Below are positions 34,209-46,307 of a stretch of DNA of 64,000 nt, in pieces; the first letter of the stretch is position 1; each line of letters opens with the position of its first letter. The notes below the pieces were generated by a model, which had not been told where the DNA came from, searched no databases, and worked only from the letters and a program-made list of their open reading frames with translations. The stretch is from Limonium bicolor (lineage: Eukaryota > Streptophyta > Magnoliopsida > Caryophyllales > Plumbaginaceae), in assembly GCA_023374045.1 (NCBI GenBank), contig CM041776.1, forward strand, positions 472,429,375 to 472,493,374, in the 5' to 3' direction. A program made the translations under genes and the position numbers.

Positions 34209-34370
34209 GGCGGAGCCAGAAATAAAAGTTGAGGGGTATATGTAAAATTACAAATAATTTGGGGGGGTTTTTGTAAAAATTTGCTTAAAATTTTTTTTTA
34301 CACTATATTTTTGTGTAATTTAACAAAGTTGGGGAGTGTTTTGCTCCCTCCATCCCCCTCTGTCTACGCC
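34209..34370. mobile_element. MITE with GGCGGAGCC-type ends
   Basis: A 162-bp insert starting ggcggagccag and ending ctgtctacgcc (imperfect terminal inverted repeats), flanked by aatcagg at 34202-34208 and 34371-34377. It contains G and T runs and no coding sequence. Duplication length suggests hAT-type mobilisation. Confidence 0.65.
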
Positions 34371-34416
34371 AATCAGGCGTAGAACTGTAGATATTACCAG
34401 TCACACAGCATCTATA

Positions 34417-34658
34417 TACTCCCTCCGTCCCTAATTGACCTTCGTCTTCACTATTTGGGCTTGTCGTTTGACTTCAATATTTAACATGTAAAATAACATA
34501 ATTTTATAAATCTAAGTATTGCAATGGAATCTATATGTGAAAAACTATATGTTATATAACTTTGTTTTATAAAATTATTTTATCTTATATGTTTAATATT
34601 GAGGTGGAAAAACGTGCCAAAAAGCAAACAAGAAGGTCAATTAGGGACGGAGGGAGTA
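34417..34658. mobile_element. Stowaway-type MITE, copy 1
   Basis: Ends CTCCCTCCGTCCCTAATTGA and its inverted counterpart (tcaattagggacggagggag), with TA duplications at 34417-34418 and 34657-34658. This is the plant Tc1/mariner Stowaway signature. It lies inside the P450 intron, close to exon 1. Confidence 0.88.
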
Positions 34659-34731
34659 CTAAATTGAACTATAAGAACAGTATAAACAGGAAATCAAGCA
34701 GTTCATAACTATATACGTACCTGCCTGGCAA

Positions 34732-35714
34732 GTTGCTTTTATAATGGTATCGGTATCATACTCGAAAAAACGTCTTCTGCTGCTGTTCATCATCAAAGAT
34801 TTCATTTCAACCATCACATCCATAAAATCTCGTTTCTCTTCTTCTTCGTCCCACCTCCGGAAACTCGATCCCTTCTGTGGTCATCTAGCCATTTTTGTGC
34901 GAAGAAATCAATTCCTTGGCTGCAGTTCTCATGGTCCTCTCGTGCCCACCATATCCAGCCATTTAAGGAACGGAATTGCATCCGACGGGGTAACAATACC
35001 CGTTAGATCAAAGACGTCCTTATAGACTTATAACATCGCTCCCGTTCTTCTTTCACAGAAACATCTCGTAACGAAAGCCCGACAACAATTCGAAGTATGC
35101 TGTTCAGGGCAATATCTGCAACCATTGCTTCATATCGACCAACAAAGTCCGCTAGAAGAGGAAGCCGTGGTCGCTTCCTGCACACGAGCTGACCACTGGT
35201 TGTACAAGTCCTTCACCAGCCCTAACCTCCTCGGACATCCATACATGCTTAAGCATTGCTATGCGGTTGTTTGATAGGAGCTCGATTGTGGATATCTTAC
35301 GAACCTCCCGCCAATAAGGGCCGTAAGGGGTGACACCTATCATGGCGCAGCCGTAGCCCAGAAGCTCGAATGACCGAGTTCTTGGACGGCTTGAAAAGGC
35401 TCTGTCGTGGGTTGACAGACACTCTTTGGCCATCTCCCAATTGCTTACACACCACTGTCGGATGAACCCCTAGCTTAATCTGGAAGATGGGTCCGTACTC
35501 GTCCGCCATTTTCGCTAGGGTCTTGTGTGGGACTTCGGGGCCATTGAGGAGGTGAAGGTGCCCTATCAGAGGCCATGAGCCTGAAGGCTGTGGCGGCAGC
35601 CAATTTCCTGTTGGTGCTGTTAGAGCGTCGGGTTATTGTCCAGCTTAGGGCGATAAGGATTGAAAGACTAGCAATTAAACGCGGTGGTGGCGGTTGGCGA
35701 TGACTGTAATGCAT
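34732..35714 (-). pseudogene. CYP82-like cytochrome P450, exon 1 (frameshifted)
   Basis: Reading from ATG at 35714, an N-terminal hydrophobic anchor (LIASLSILIALSW) is followed by SNSTNRKLA. Then come blocks in different frames: MADEYGPIFQIKLGVHP, MAKECLSTHDRAFSSRPRTR, YGPYWREVRKISTIELLSNN, DIALNSILRIVVG, DFFAQKWLDDHRR, and finally MDVMVEMKSL and EYDTDTIIKAT before the intron. All are in the right order for CYP82 and meet exon 2 (26786-27424). At least four frame changes (near 35590, 35440, 35190 and 35000) and a changed segment after VHPTVV break it. It is either a pseudogene or damaged by assembly indels, since exon 2 is clean. Confidence 0.75.
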
Positions 35715-35796
35715 CTCTAATAAGTTGGGGTGAGGGAGACGCCATAGGTGACTCTATATGCATATGCAATTCAGCAAGAAAAACAATGTTTTTATA

Positions 35797-36021
35797 CTCC
35801 CTCCATCCCACTGTCTCGTTTACTATTGGATATATCGTTTGACTTAAATATTTAACCTATAAGATAACAATAATTTAACAAATCTAAGTTTTACAATAGA
35901 AAGCTTACATGAAAAATATATGTCGTATACATTTATTTTATAAAATTATTTTATCTATAATATGAAGTGGAAAAAAACGTGCCAAAAAACAAACAGGACA
36001 CTCAAACTGGGACGGAAGTAG
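35797..36021. mobile_element. Stowaway-type MITE, copy 2
   Basis: Starts ctccctccatccca, ends tgggacggaagtag, with TA at 35795-35796 and 36022-36023. The interior resembles copy 1 (gtttgacttaaatatttaac against gtttgacttcaatatttaac). It sits just upstream of P450 exon 1, in the presumed promoter. Confidence 0.85.
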
Positions 36022-37215
36022 TATTGATATATTGGGGCTAGTCTATAAAAAATTATTGGGGTTGAATTTCATTAAAACAATAGTAGCAGTATATTACAAA
36101 CAAGATAGTATTCTAACTTCTTGCGTCGCGGACTGGGATTGTAAACAACTAGGGATGGGTCCAAACTCCTCAAATTTCATCTATAATCGATAAAATTAAT
36201 CGATCAGTTTATTATGTGTGGGGTCAAATTAATATAGCCATCTTGAATCTATTATCTGTATACTTATCATCACTACTTTTTTTTTTGGCACAACATCAAT
36301 ATACAAATCTCGCTTTTCATCCTTCATAGCGGTCACTGCTTATTTTCTATAATCTTGAAAAACACATAACATTATTTTATCTACTAATGCCCATTTCAAC
36401 TGTGCATTTCCTAGTATAGTATATACGATTTGTTGGGAAAATAGTTTTTTTTTATGTAACAATATTCGAGTTCTTAATAAAATGATTTTATACAACTAAT
36501 GTCATTATATATTCCTCAAGTTCTACATAGATGATTTTCTAGTCGTGATTAAGAAGAAAAACATAGAACATAAGATAAAATTTTAGGATAAAATTAGGAA
36601 ATTAGATAACAAAAAACTAGAACATCCTATATTTTTGAAAAGGATCCAAAAAATCTATAGTTTTACACGTAAAAATTCTATTACACATTTTAAATTTTAT
36701 AAACCTATATATTTTATATGTTAATAATTAGAATCAAATGAGCTATTCAAATGGGAGTCTCTATTTTGACTATTCTTTAATCTGTTTTTGGCCTCTTCCT
36801 ATAGCTAAGAAACAATGTTATGAAATAAGGCGGTGAAAAAAAAGGATGTGATGCGGTTCGGACTGCAGTCGGTGAAAAAAAGGATGTGTGATGCGGTTTC
36901 GGACTGCAGTCGGGTGTCATATTGTGGCTAAGGTTAAACAGTTGCCATTGTTCTGAATAAGACAAAAAGATGGGTGATGAGTTTGGTCCGTTGAAAGTTT
37001 TATAAATTGCGCCTCATTGCATTTCTTCACAATTCGACAACTATATTTGTCGTTCGATCTTGGTCATAAGAGGATAATTTGAGATACCTTTGTATGCCTG
37101 CTTCATATTAAATTCTAGCGAACACACAATTAAAATCCATCTAGCAGCAGAGAGTCCTGGTTTTGTTTTCCCTTATCTAACAAGTTTGGGAATGCAAGGA
37201 CGTGGACATTGTGAA
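36022..37215. other. Intergenic, mostly unrecognised
   Basis: AT-rich, no gene recognised. One short tandem duplication of ~42 bp at about 36828-36912 (units with gatgcggttcggactgcagtc or close). The antisense frame at 36777-36965 is unsupported. Confidence 0.5.
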
Positions 37216-37426
37216 GCTTATTTGTGAAAGGAAAAGAGCCACGACTAGAGATCGAATCGTTCAACGGAGTTCCTGGTCCATTGGAAGGGCGAAGCTAGGG
37301 AAGATGCAACTTGGGAAAAGCAGAAAGATTTGTGGCAATTTCAGGATAAAATAAAAATGTACCTAGACGCTTTGCCGTGGACGGCAAAGAAATAGGCGGG
37401 GGTGCTTTGTCATGCCCCATTTTGTG
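37216..37426 (+). repeat. Misplaced copy of the el4 pol 3' end plus LTR stub
   Basis: About 190 bp match 40822-41012. Both encode the chromodomain tail (FLVHWKGEAREDATWEK..., then LDALP), a stop and ggcgggggtg. Both continue into the LTR start tgtcatgccccattttgt. Here, after only ~18 bases of LTR, the sequence jumps straight into a gag knuckle at about 37427, so the rest of the LTR, PBS and most of gag are missing. Confidence 0.8.
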
Positions 37427-40400
37427 TTGTGGTGGAAACCATTATACGACCGTGTGCCCAAAAAAGGCGAGTGTGGCTGCGGCCACACTCTCTGACCCAT
37501 TGGTTGGAGGAGTTCAGACTGAGCTACAACAGAAGTCAGCTGATTTGATGCCCATGAAATTCGCGGGGTCGATTTTGGCTCCGTCGAAGGTATGTGGCTT
37601 AGAGCTTCCTGCTTCTAGCCTACATCCTCGTTTGCTCTACATTTCTGTGAGGGTTAACCGAAAGCATCTTATTACTGCTATGGTTGACACAGGAGCCACC
37701 GAGAACTATCTAGATCTCGGCGCCTGCAAGCGCTGGGACTTTTGCTGACCCCAAACCAGTCTGCAGCAACATCATAAAATCATGGAGTAATGGTCGTTCA
37801 CGGTAGTTGTAGAGTGTACATAGAAGTGGGCAAATGGTTCGGGGATCAGACTTTTGATGTGATGGATATGCCTGACTTTCCATGATTTTGGGAAGCCAGT
37901 TCATAGATGCGGCCAGGGTCGAGCCGTGGGTGCACCCCGAGGCATTTTGGTGGCTGATGAGCGTTGCCCTTGTTTTGTTGATGTTGTCCCAGCTATGAGT
38001 ACTCCCTCACGAAGCTGCCCAAAAGGTTTTGGGGACTTGCCCTGTTCCGGAGCAAAGATAGAAGGTGTTTGGCGATTCTCTCGCCGTGGTGCGGTAGGAG
38101 AAACCCTCAGTTGCGGAAGCCATACCAGCAGAAATGCAGGACTTGCTCTCTGAAAATGTGGACCTGATGCCCCCAGAGTTGCCTCCGGGACTACCCCCAC
38201 GACGTCCCATCGACCATCGTATCGAGTTGGTTCCTGTGCAGTGCCCCCTGCCAGGCTCCTTATCGTATGTCGCCGATGGAGTTGAATGAATTGAGAACTC
38301 AGTTGACTGAGCTCCTGGAAACGGGGAAAATCCAACCATCTCAAGCACCTTATGGAGGGCCAGTCCTATTCCAGAGGAAAGCAGATGGGTCTCTGCGACT
38401 GTGTATTGACTATCGGGCACTGAATAAGGTGACGGTGAAGAACAAGTACCCGATTCCTCGTCAAGATGACATGTTCGACCGTCTCTCTAAGGCCACATTC
38501 TTCGCCAAGCTCGATTTGCGCTCGGGCTACTGGCAGGTCCGGATAGCAGAAGAAGATGAGGGAAAGACAACTTGTGTAACTCGTTATGGTTCCTTTGAAT
38601 TTCTAGTGATGCCTTTCTGGTTATGTAACGCTCCGGCGACCTTTTGTAATCTAATGAATGATGTTCTATTTGGGTATATCGATGATTTTGTGGTTGTCTA
38701 TCTTGATGATATTGTTATATATAGCAATACTCTCCATGACCACTTGCGCCATGTGAAACTAGTGTTTGATAGACTTCGTGAGCATCAACTTTATATCAAG
38801 AAAGAAAAGTGCTCCTTTGCCCAACAGAGTATCACTTTCTCGGTCATGTTGTCTTCAAAGGGGCCATCTGCATGGATGCCTCTAAGGTTTCGACTATCCT
38901 TGATTGGCCCCCACCCAACGATGTCTCTGAGTTACGTTCTTTCCTTGGACTAGCGAACTATTATCGTTGGTTCATCGAGGGATACGCTAACAAGGTGGCG
39001 CCCTTGAGTGATTTGTTAAAGAAGGAAAAATCATGGGTATGGTCGAAGGAGCAGCAAGATGCGTTGAACGGTTAAAGAGGGCTATCTCTTCTGAGCCGGT
39101 GTTGAAGCTCCCGGAGTTTGACAAACCGTTTGAGGTGCACACTGACGCTTCCGACAGAGCGATTGGTGGGGTCTTGGTTCAAGATGGGCATCTGTTGCGC
39201 ATTTGAGAGTCGTAAGCTAAAAGATCCTAAAATGCGCTACTCAGCTCATGAGAAAGAGATGTTGGCAGTAGTTCATTGCCTCGCGATTTGGAGGCATTAT
39301 CTGCTGGGAACTAAGTTTGTCGTGGTAACGGACAATGTAGCCAACACATATTTTACGACCCAGAAGAAGCTATCACCCAAGCAGGCTTGTTGGTAAGAAT
39401 TTCTTGGTGAATTTGACTTTGAATGGATTCATAGACCGGGGTCTCACAATGTTGTCCCTGATGCCTTGAGTCGGCGGTGCCTTGCGGTGATCCAGTCAGT
39501 GTCTCGAGCTGAAACTGACTTGGCGGGTCGAATCCGTGAAGCGGCTAAGACTGATCCTTCATACCCGCAAATCTGTGATAAGGTGCGGTTGGGGAAGTCC
39601 AAGCGTTTCCACCTGCTCAACGATATGTTGGTCGATGAGCAGAGATGCGTGGTGGTCCCTGCTGGTAGAATCCGCATAGAGTTATTGCGGGAATTCCATG
39701 ATGCAAAATGGGCTGGCCATGCAGGAACAAAACGAACCTTGTCATTGATCAATGAAGCTTCTATTGGCCAAGGTGAAGGTTGATGTGGAGGACTATGTAA
39801 GGTCTTGTTTGGTATGTCAACAGGATAAGGTTGAAAGGAAGAAGACGGCGGGACTCCTCAACCCGTTGCCCGTTCCAAACAACCCATGGGAGTTGATTTC
39901 TATGGATTTCGTCTCAGGTTTCCCTTCGGTGGAGGGGAAAACTTCTGTCCTTGTTGTTGTGGACCGGTTTCTCCAAGTATGCTGTGTTCATACCAGCACC
40001 CTCAAACTGCCCTGCTGACTTGACAGCAGGTTGTTCCATGCCCACGTCGTTAAGTACTTTGGACTCTCCCGTGATGTGATAAGTGATCGTGATACGAGAT
40101 TCACGGGACGGTTTTGGGTGACGCTTTTCGGCCTCATGGGCTCTGAGCTGAAGTTCTCTACTGCGAATCATCCACAGACGGATGGCCAAACTGAGAGGGT
40201 GAATGCACTCTTGGAGGAATACCTTAGGCATTATGTCACAGGTTCCCAAAAGAACTGGATTCACTTGCTTGATACCGCGCAAATGTGCTATAACCTGCAC
40301 AAAAGTTCGGCTACTGAGCGAAGCCCCTTTGAGTTGGTCATGGGTTGGCAGCCCTTGACCCCGGCCGAAGTTGCGAAGCAGGCGGCCACGGGTGAATGTC

Positions 40401-40992
40401 CAGCGGCCTATCGGTTCGTACACGATCGTCAAGCGATGTTGAAGGCAGCAAGAGAAAAGCTTGGAGCTAGCTAGGAACCAAATGAAGAGGTTTGCGGACC
40501 AAAAACGGTGTCCCCTTGAGTTCAAAGTTGGTGACAAAGTGAAGCTGAAATTGACGCCTCAGATTCTGAAGCAGATCAAGCGTCCTAGACACAGGGGTTT
40601 GGGTCCAGCTTTTGATGGACCATTCGAGGTGATCCGCCAAGTGGGTAACTCTGCCTACCGGTTAGAACTCCCCGAAAGACTGAAGGCTCACCCGACTTTC
40701 CATGTGAGTTACCTGAAGCCATTCGTTTCGGATGTCGAAAAGGTTCATGTGGAAAGAGCTAGAGCCCGACCTGCCGTGGTGATGGAACACGAAGGACGTA
40801 GATGAAATCCTTGATCATCGAATGCAGGGATGGAGATCGAATCGTTTGACGGAGTTCCTGGTCCATTGGAAGGGCGAAGCTAGGGAAGATGCAACTTGGG
40901 AAAAGTAGAAAGATTTGTGGCAATTTCAGGATAAAATAAAAATGTACCTAGACGCTTTGCCGGGGACGGCAAAGAAATAGGCGGGGGTGGTT
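37377..40992 (+). pseudogene. el4 chromovirus gag-pol (Ty3/gypsy), frameshifted
   Basis: Domains in order: gag knuckle remnant CCGGNHYTTVCPKK (about 37427-37475); protease with MVDTGATENYLDL (about 37681); RT from 38267 with [20 protein letters not shown] and the catalytic YLDDIV at about 38699; RNase H around 39120-39400 (VHTDASD, VVVTDN); integrase with an HHCC zinc region (ending CLVCQQDK, about 39807) and core SMDFVSGFP, DRDTRF and NHPQTDGQTERVN; then [12 protein letters not shown] and a chromodomain (FLVHWKGEAREDATWE). Frame changes occur near 37748, 38850, 39075, 39190, 39390, 39775, 40000 and 40475. Integrase and chromodomain would direct insertion into marked chromatin, but as read the element is dead. 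The clade within chromoviruses is not certain. Confidence 0.88.
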
Positions 40993-42112
40993 TGTCATGC
41001 CCCATTTTGTAATGTAGCTTGAGTTGGAGGTCATTTGTACTGGATGTAATGATACCGAATGTAATCAAGTTACTTAAAGAATAAAAGAAGTAGCCACATT
41101 CTATTCAGTTGTCCCAATGTTGCAATGACTTTAGTCACCCGTGTATTACGCCTTTGAGTTCTCTTGCAGGTATGCTGAGGACGAGAGGCCCTTGTCGGAC
41201 GAAGCATTTCAGCAAAGACCTAGACTCGGCCGTAAGGCCAGGGACTAGTACCACTTGTCAATAGCCTGTGGCGTTAACGACGAAGATTGCGATCACGAGG
41301 TGGAGCTGACAAGATGCATGTCACCTTGTTGGCACCCTGTCCCTTATACTTATGGTGCGATGGGCGACACAACAGTGAGACCCGATATAGGGTTAAGACA
41401 GGGATGGTTTGGACTAGGGAGGAGACGAGTGTTTAACGTTGCCCACGTTGGAACGCTCCGCCGACGGTCCGGGGTTCCCCCTTGGCAGGCTTTGGGTCAG
41501 CTCGCTCCTTGGAGTTTGAGTTACCATGGATCTAGCTTGGTGTTGATTCTATTGTTGGATAGCTGCTTGGGAGTTGATGCCCCTAGACCTGGGCCTGGGT
41601 CCTAGGGACGGTGTTGATTAAACAATCGGGAACCCGCCCCACTAGTCCCGAAGTCTAGTGTCGGGATAAGTGAGTCGGTGTTGAGAGCTCGTCGTTGGGT
41701 GATTAAAGTCCACTCCTAGTCCCTGTCTGGCTATGGTGGTGGCTGTCTTGAGGCACGGGCCATGCCCTGCCCGGGATAGGCAATCATAAGGCTGGTCAGG
41801 CCTTGTGCCCGACGCCGGTGATGTAACCTTGTCAACTTGCATGCTTGCTTGCTTGTATTCTTGTGAATGCTTGTCTGTGTGCTTGCGTGCTTGTGTGATC
41901 AGTGGAATGTTTGTCTTGTGATGTCTTGTCGCGAGAAAATTTTCCATTTTTGAGATTGCGCATTACAATTTGCCAATTTCTCAGTCCATTTTCTCTGTCT
42001 GTTGCCTTTATTCTCCTCTCGATGGTCCCAGATCTTTGGTTCTTCTAGTCGTGCTGTAGCTACCGAAGTTCTTTAGTGACCCCGCCGCCCACCAGGCATC
42101 CGCTAGTGGTGT
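40993..42112 (+). repeat. Probable 3' LTR of el4
   Basis: Starts TGTCATGCCCC after a short G-rich tract (gcgggggtgg) and the pol stop. The right end is uncertain; a terminus near 42112 (gtgttgca) is possible. It contains a cttgcttg/cttgtgtg-rich stretch at 41830-41900. No PBS follows, as expected of a 3' LTR. Open frames inside (41255-41605) are unsupported. Confidence 0.6.
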
Positions 42113-42520
42113 TGCACTATAAAAAATTAGATTATTGGGATATAAATTACACGTTTAAATAGTCTAGAGAAAAAGAAGAGTTTACATTTTTTAAATTGAT
42201 TTTTGTGGTAAAGTTGTTTCCCTAATTTTCTTTCCTCATTGTCAATTATTGTGGGTGTAAGTATTTAATTTTTTTCTCATAACCATCTTTGAAGACTAAT
42301 ATTCCAGAATATATTTATTATTGGGTAAAAATATTCTAATTTTTTTTTCACAATATCTTTTTCATTTATAGCAAAATCTTCTACCTTATAGTTATTATTG
42401 GGGAAAAATATTCCGACAAAAGAAAGTATCAAGAAAAAAATTTCCTCAAAATTTGCGACTATACAGTTACTATTGGGAAGCAATTTCCCACCGAATTTCT
42501 CAAACGAATTGTCCTGGCGT
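42113..42520. other. Spacer between el4 and el2
   Basis: AT-rich with repeated attgggaaaaatattc-like stretches near 42330, 42400 and 42475. No gene recognised. The last five bases, ggcgt, should be the target duplication of el2; its partner lies outside the window. Confidence 0.45.
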
Positions 42521-44619
42521 TGAAATACCTCAAACCTTAGTATGTTGTTTAAACATTAAAATATGGTATATTAAGACTAAAAAGAGTCTTATAAACATTA
42601 GTAAACAATTTAAACCATAGAAAACACAATAAATTACCTTAAAGTCAATAAGGGCCAAAATGTGCTCTAAGCTTGGGATAAGCTTGGTTAAGACCTAATG
42701 AGCTTACCAAGACCTTATTTATATATTAATGAACATATTAAACTGATTATCAATGAAAACCAAGCTTGAAAACAAGTTAAAACACAAAATGTGCTTTAAG
42801 GAGTCTTAAAGCACATTTTTGAAAAATTGTCTTGTAAATGAGTTTTGAATGGCTAAATGTCCATCATTACTCTTTAATTAACATGTGTACTACTTAGTAT
42901 TACATTAGGAGGTCTAAATCAATGGGAAATCAAAAATTTCACAATTATGTGCCTTGTTTTATGAATAGTAACTAAAATAAGCTAGTTTATAACATAAGTC
43001 TATATAAATAAGTTAAATGGTCAACAAAGACTAAAACACCCCTAGATGACTAATGGGGGCCGGTTTTTATGAGGTGAGTCACCACCTTGCAAGTTAACAA
43101 GTAAATAACAAATGATAAAGCAAGTTACTATTTGCTTTACTACTTAATATCTTCCAAAAGCAAACTTATCTTCATTCTCTCATTTCCCTTTTGCTTTCCA
43201 CGTCTTCTACCTTCCTTCATTCTCTATTTCACGATGATGCTACAGCAACAACATCAACCTCCATCTTCCATTTCCATTATCTCCTAGCTCTCTTTACCAA
43301 ATCAAAAACAAAGACCACCATTCTCTTAGTTTCATCAAGCTCTTCAATCCTATCTTCTCAAAATTCCAAGAGCTCCATTTCGGTGCCAAGAGGAATCTCC
43401 ATGGGAGGAGCTTGAGCTCATCTTTTCACATATTATTGTTCTCCTTTGCTTCTAGGTAAGGAAACTCAAAGAAAAACTCCATTTCCTTCATGTTTGTATG
43501 TTGTCCGAAAAACACCATTAATGGTGCCTTTACCTTACTTGTTCTAGCTTCATTTGAATCTTCCAAGGGCTTGGTGGAGTCCTCTCTTGCTACATATCCA
43601 AACTCTCTTTCATATCCAAGGTAAACAATCATCTAAATGTTCTAAGACAATATATGTAACTAGGGTTTACAATGAGATGAAGCATAAAGCTTGTATACTC
43701 ATTTCATTATTTGTACATTGTTTAGAAGTTGACAAGCAATCAAACATCCTTACCGATTTTAATCAAGGAAACACAAAGAAGTTTGTGAGGAAAAGAGGTA
43801 AATATGCTAACCTAATGTAGCTTATAATGTCTTAGGATTAATGAGCTTATATTGCTTATTAAAACTACTTAAAGAGCCAATGGTGAATGACTTAGTAAAA
43901 TGCTCTCAAGGAGACTATTAAAGGGCATATGTGTTGTTGTATGTATTTGCAGGTCAAAGGCAAATATAATTTAGGAAATTCAGTGTTTATGGTTTATGTT
44001 ATTTAAGGGCCTAAGTGCCAAGCAATTTAAAATTATGCATATGTATATGTGATGTAGTGCTAAATGAGTGAAGTTTTGTCTGTGAGAATGCTATTGATGG
44101 ATTTAAGTGTTCTTGGATGTTTAATGGTGAAAACAATGTGTTTTGGCTTAGTAATGTTCTAGGAAAGTCCATGTCAAAATTAGGTAATGTACAAGAAGTT
44201 CTAAGTGTTTAAAATGAGTTTTGGTGAACTTGGAAGTGTAAGAAGTGACTAGGTATATTACTAGGGAAAGAAAGTGTATTAAGGTGTTTTAGAGTGCAAG
44301 AAGAACTTAGGCATTATTTTAGAGATTGTAGGAATCAAATGAGTGTTTTGGAATGCACCAAAGTCATTTTTGGAGTGTGTTGAGACCTATGCAAATTTTG
44401 GTAAGTAAGGAGAAAGTATAAACTTGTAAAGGGATTTCAAGAATGACATAAGAAAAGATGCTTGAAGATGATGTTGTAATGGAGAGGAAAATACTTTGGT
44501 ATAATGGTTATTATAGGCATGAAACACCACTTAGAAACCTAAGGAGAAAACACTATAAGTGTTAGGAGTTTTGGTAAGAAATGAACAAGTGTTTAAGAGT
44601 ATAGAAAATGAACTTTCCT

Positions 44620-44880
44620 ACACGTCCGAACTTCCGTCCGAATTGGAAGTCCGGACGTGCCCTGTTGCGTTTAAGTTTTCTGAGTCTCGGCCAGTGTCCG
44701 AACTTCTGTCCGACCCTTGAAGTTCGGACACCGCCATCTCTTTTCCCTAATTTTTCCTCGACCTATGTCCGAACTTAGGAAGATCGGACCCAAGTTCGGA
44801 CATACGTCTGGCTTCACCCTTTGAGTCTCGACTTGCGTCCGAACTTGGGAAGCTCGGACACAAGTTCGGACATGCCACTG
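44620..44880 (+). repeat. GC-rich inverted-repeat array in the el2 LTR
   Basis: Repeated gtccgaactt and aagttcggac arms, for example gtccgaacttgggaagctcg followed by gacacaagttcggac. The array sits in the same relative part of the LTR as the ccgacc arrays of el1. Confidence 0.7.
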
Positions 44881-45882
44881 TGTTGGCCAAAATTGTTTGT
44901 TAGTAAGCTAAAATTGTAAATAATATTAATATGTAGTAGAATGAGATTATGTATGAAGTGAGGTTGTCTAGACATGTTAGGTGAGTTATAATGACAATTA
45001 AAAGGGTGAAAGTTATAACAAGTGTGAAAATAAAATAACTAGTTATGTGAGGTAATAAGTTAACAACGAACAAGTGCATTAATTAACCAACGTTACTAAA
45101 TATGTATAGGATTCTCCAATGGTGGAAACCAGTCGAAGCAAGGACCAAGGTAAGGTTTTCTTGCAGTCTGTTGCCTACCGGTTTACACCGGCTTGTGTGC
45201 TGTTTGTTTTTCTATATGTTTATGACCTTGTAAGACTTAAGTCATGTAACGAGTTTACTGTTGTTTATATTATTGTATTGCTGAAGTGTGACTCATGTCC
45301 CTTGTGTGTGTCTAACAAGACCTAACTACTTGTTGCGATTCGTTTATTAAGTTCCAGCATTGAACTTCTAACAAGTGCTAACTGGGAAGTGAGGAATCCG
45401 GTAGTCCGGTCACGCGTGTAAGTATAAGAGTAGATATCTGTATCAGATTCGACTCTTATAATGTTAAGATTGTCCTCCTTTATTTGGCGTTCGATCTCCC
45501 GCTAGCTTCCTCCAAAGCTTACCTATTCTGACTTATGATCGGTTTAGTGGGAACATGTGTTTGTGTGGTGTGTTCGGGTCACAATGTCCGATCCATCTGT
45601 GAGTTAAGTTACCTGTTCGACTAACAGAACGGTAATGAGTGTGTGTAACAAACTTAACATGAGGGTGAACCATTCTCTAGGCTTCTGATGTTGACTGACC
45701 TTCTTGGTTTGTTGTTGTGGGAAGTGTACCCACTATGTGTGTATTGTTTTGCTAAGCAATATTTCTTGCTATGCTATATTGTTGTTTGTGTAAAATCAAT
45801 GCCATGTTATCATGACAATTAGTTGCGCGTATCCCGGTAGCCGATGGGCTGCGCGTTAACCATACAAGCCAAGGGTTGCTGA

Positions 45883-45894
45883 CCCCCTCGGGGG
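45883..45894 (+). promoter_or_regulatory. Conserved C/G hairpin in the el2 LTR
   Basis: gctga-ccccctcggggg, then a T-rich stretch and ctgcagg, matching the el1 arrangement at 16171-16182. Confidence 0.55.
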
Positions 45895-46174
45895 CTCCAT
45901 ATTTATACTGCAGGATGAGGATCGAAGAAGCAGAGTGGCTGTAGATCAAGGTCATGTCATACTTTTGGTCATTTTGGATGGTAGGCCCGGGATGCGTCTG
46001 TGCTCCCGTGGCGTTATGTTTTGGTTCCGTTATACTACAGTGACGGTATATTGCCAGTTTACAGTGAAGTAATGTAATTAAATACTCGGTATTGTATATG
46101 ATGTATTTATGGTTTAGGTTTTTATGCTCGGGAGTTTGATCATCAGACCGGTACACTTGTATTTATTCTGCCTT

Positions 46175-46196
46175 GTTAACCACGTGGGTGGTTAAC
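46175..46196 (+). promoter_or_regulatory. Conserved covarying hairpin near the el2 LTR end
   Basis: Arms gttaaccac and gtggttaac around a gtgg loop, inside ccttg-hairpin-ggcgttgta, 94 bases before the LTR end. Relative to el1, two base pairs change on both sides of the stem. Confidence 0.65.
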
Positions 46197-46295
46197 GGCG
46201 TTGTAGCACCGAACCGTTTAGTTATTGTTTAGTTGTTTATTTCCGCTGCGCGATTTCAATTATGGATAAGCGCGTAGTTGGGGTGTTACAAAAAG

Positions 46296-46307
46296 TGGTA
46301 TCAGAGC
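46296..46307 (+). promoter_or_regulatory. Primer-binding site, tRNA-iMet type
   Basis: TGGTATCAGAGC, the classic plant initiator-Met tRNA primer site, five bases after the LTR end. Confidence 0.92.

Larger units (their letters stand above)
27425..34731 (-). other. Expanded 7.3-kb intron of the P450 gene
   Basis: CYP82 genes usually have one short intron. Here the two exons are separated by 7.3 kb filled with a copia pol fragment, an unassigned acidic coding-like stretch, a LINE-like RRM region and two MITEs, annotated separately. The acceptor beside 27424 is good. At the donor side the exon reads cttgccag followed by gcaggtacgt. Splicing at the GT would shift phase relative to exon 2, whereas splicing at ccag|gcag (a GC donor) keeps it. 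Confidence 0.6.
42521..46290 (+). repeat. 5' LTR of el2
   Basis: Starts TGAAATACCTC and ends GGGGTGTTACA, five bases before the PBS. The first ~1.79 kb aligns with 54306-56054. It carries a GC-rich inverted-repeat block (44620-44880) and two conserved hairpins (45883-45894 and 46175-46196). Open frames inside, such as 43191-43415 and 43554-43820, recur in neither el1 nor el3 and are unsupported. Confidence 0.9.

Noticed and set aside
39914..40537. 207-codon minus-strand frame
   Set aside because: Antisense shadow of el4 integrase.
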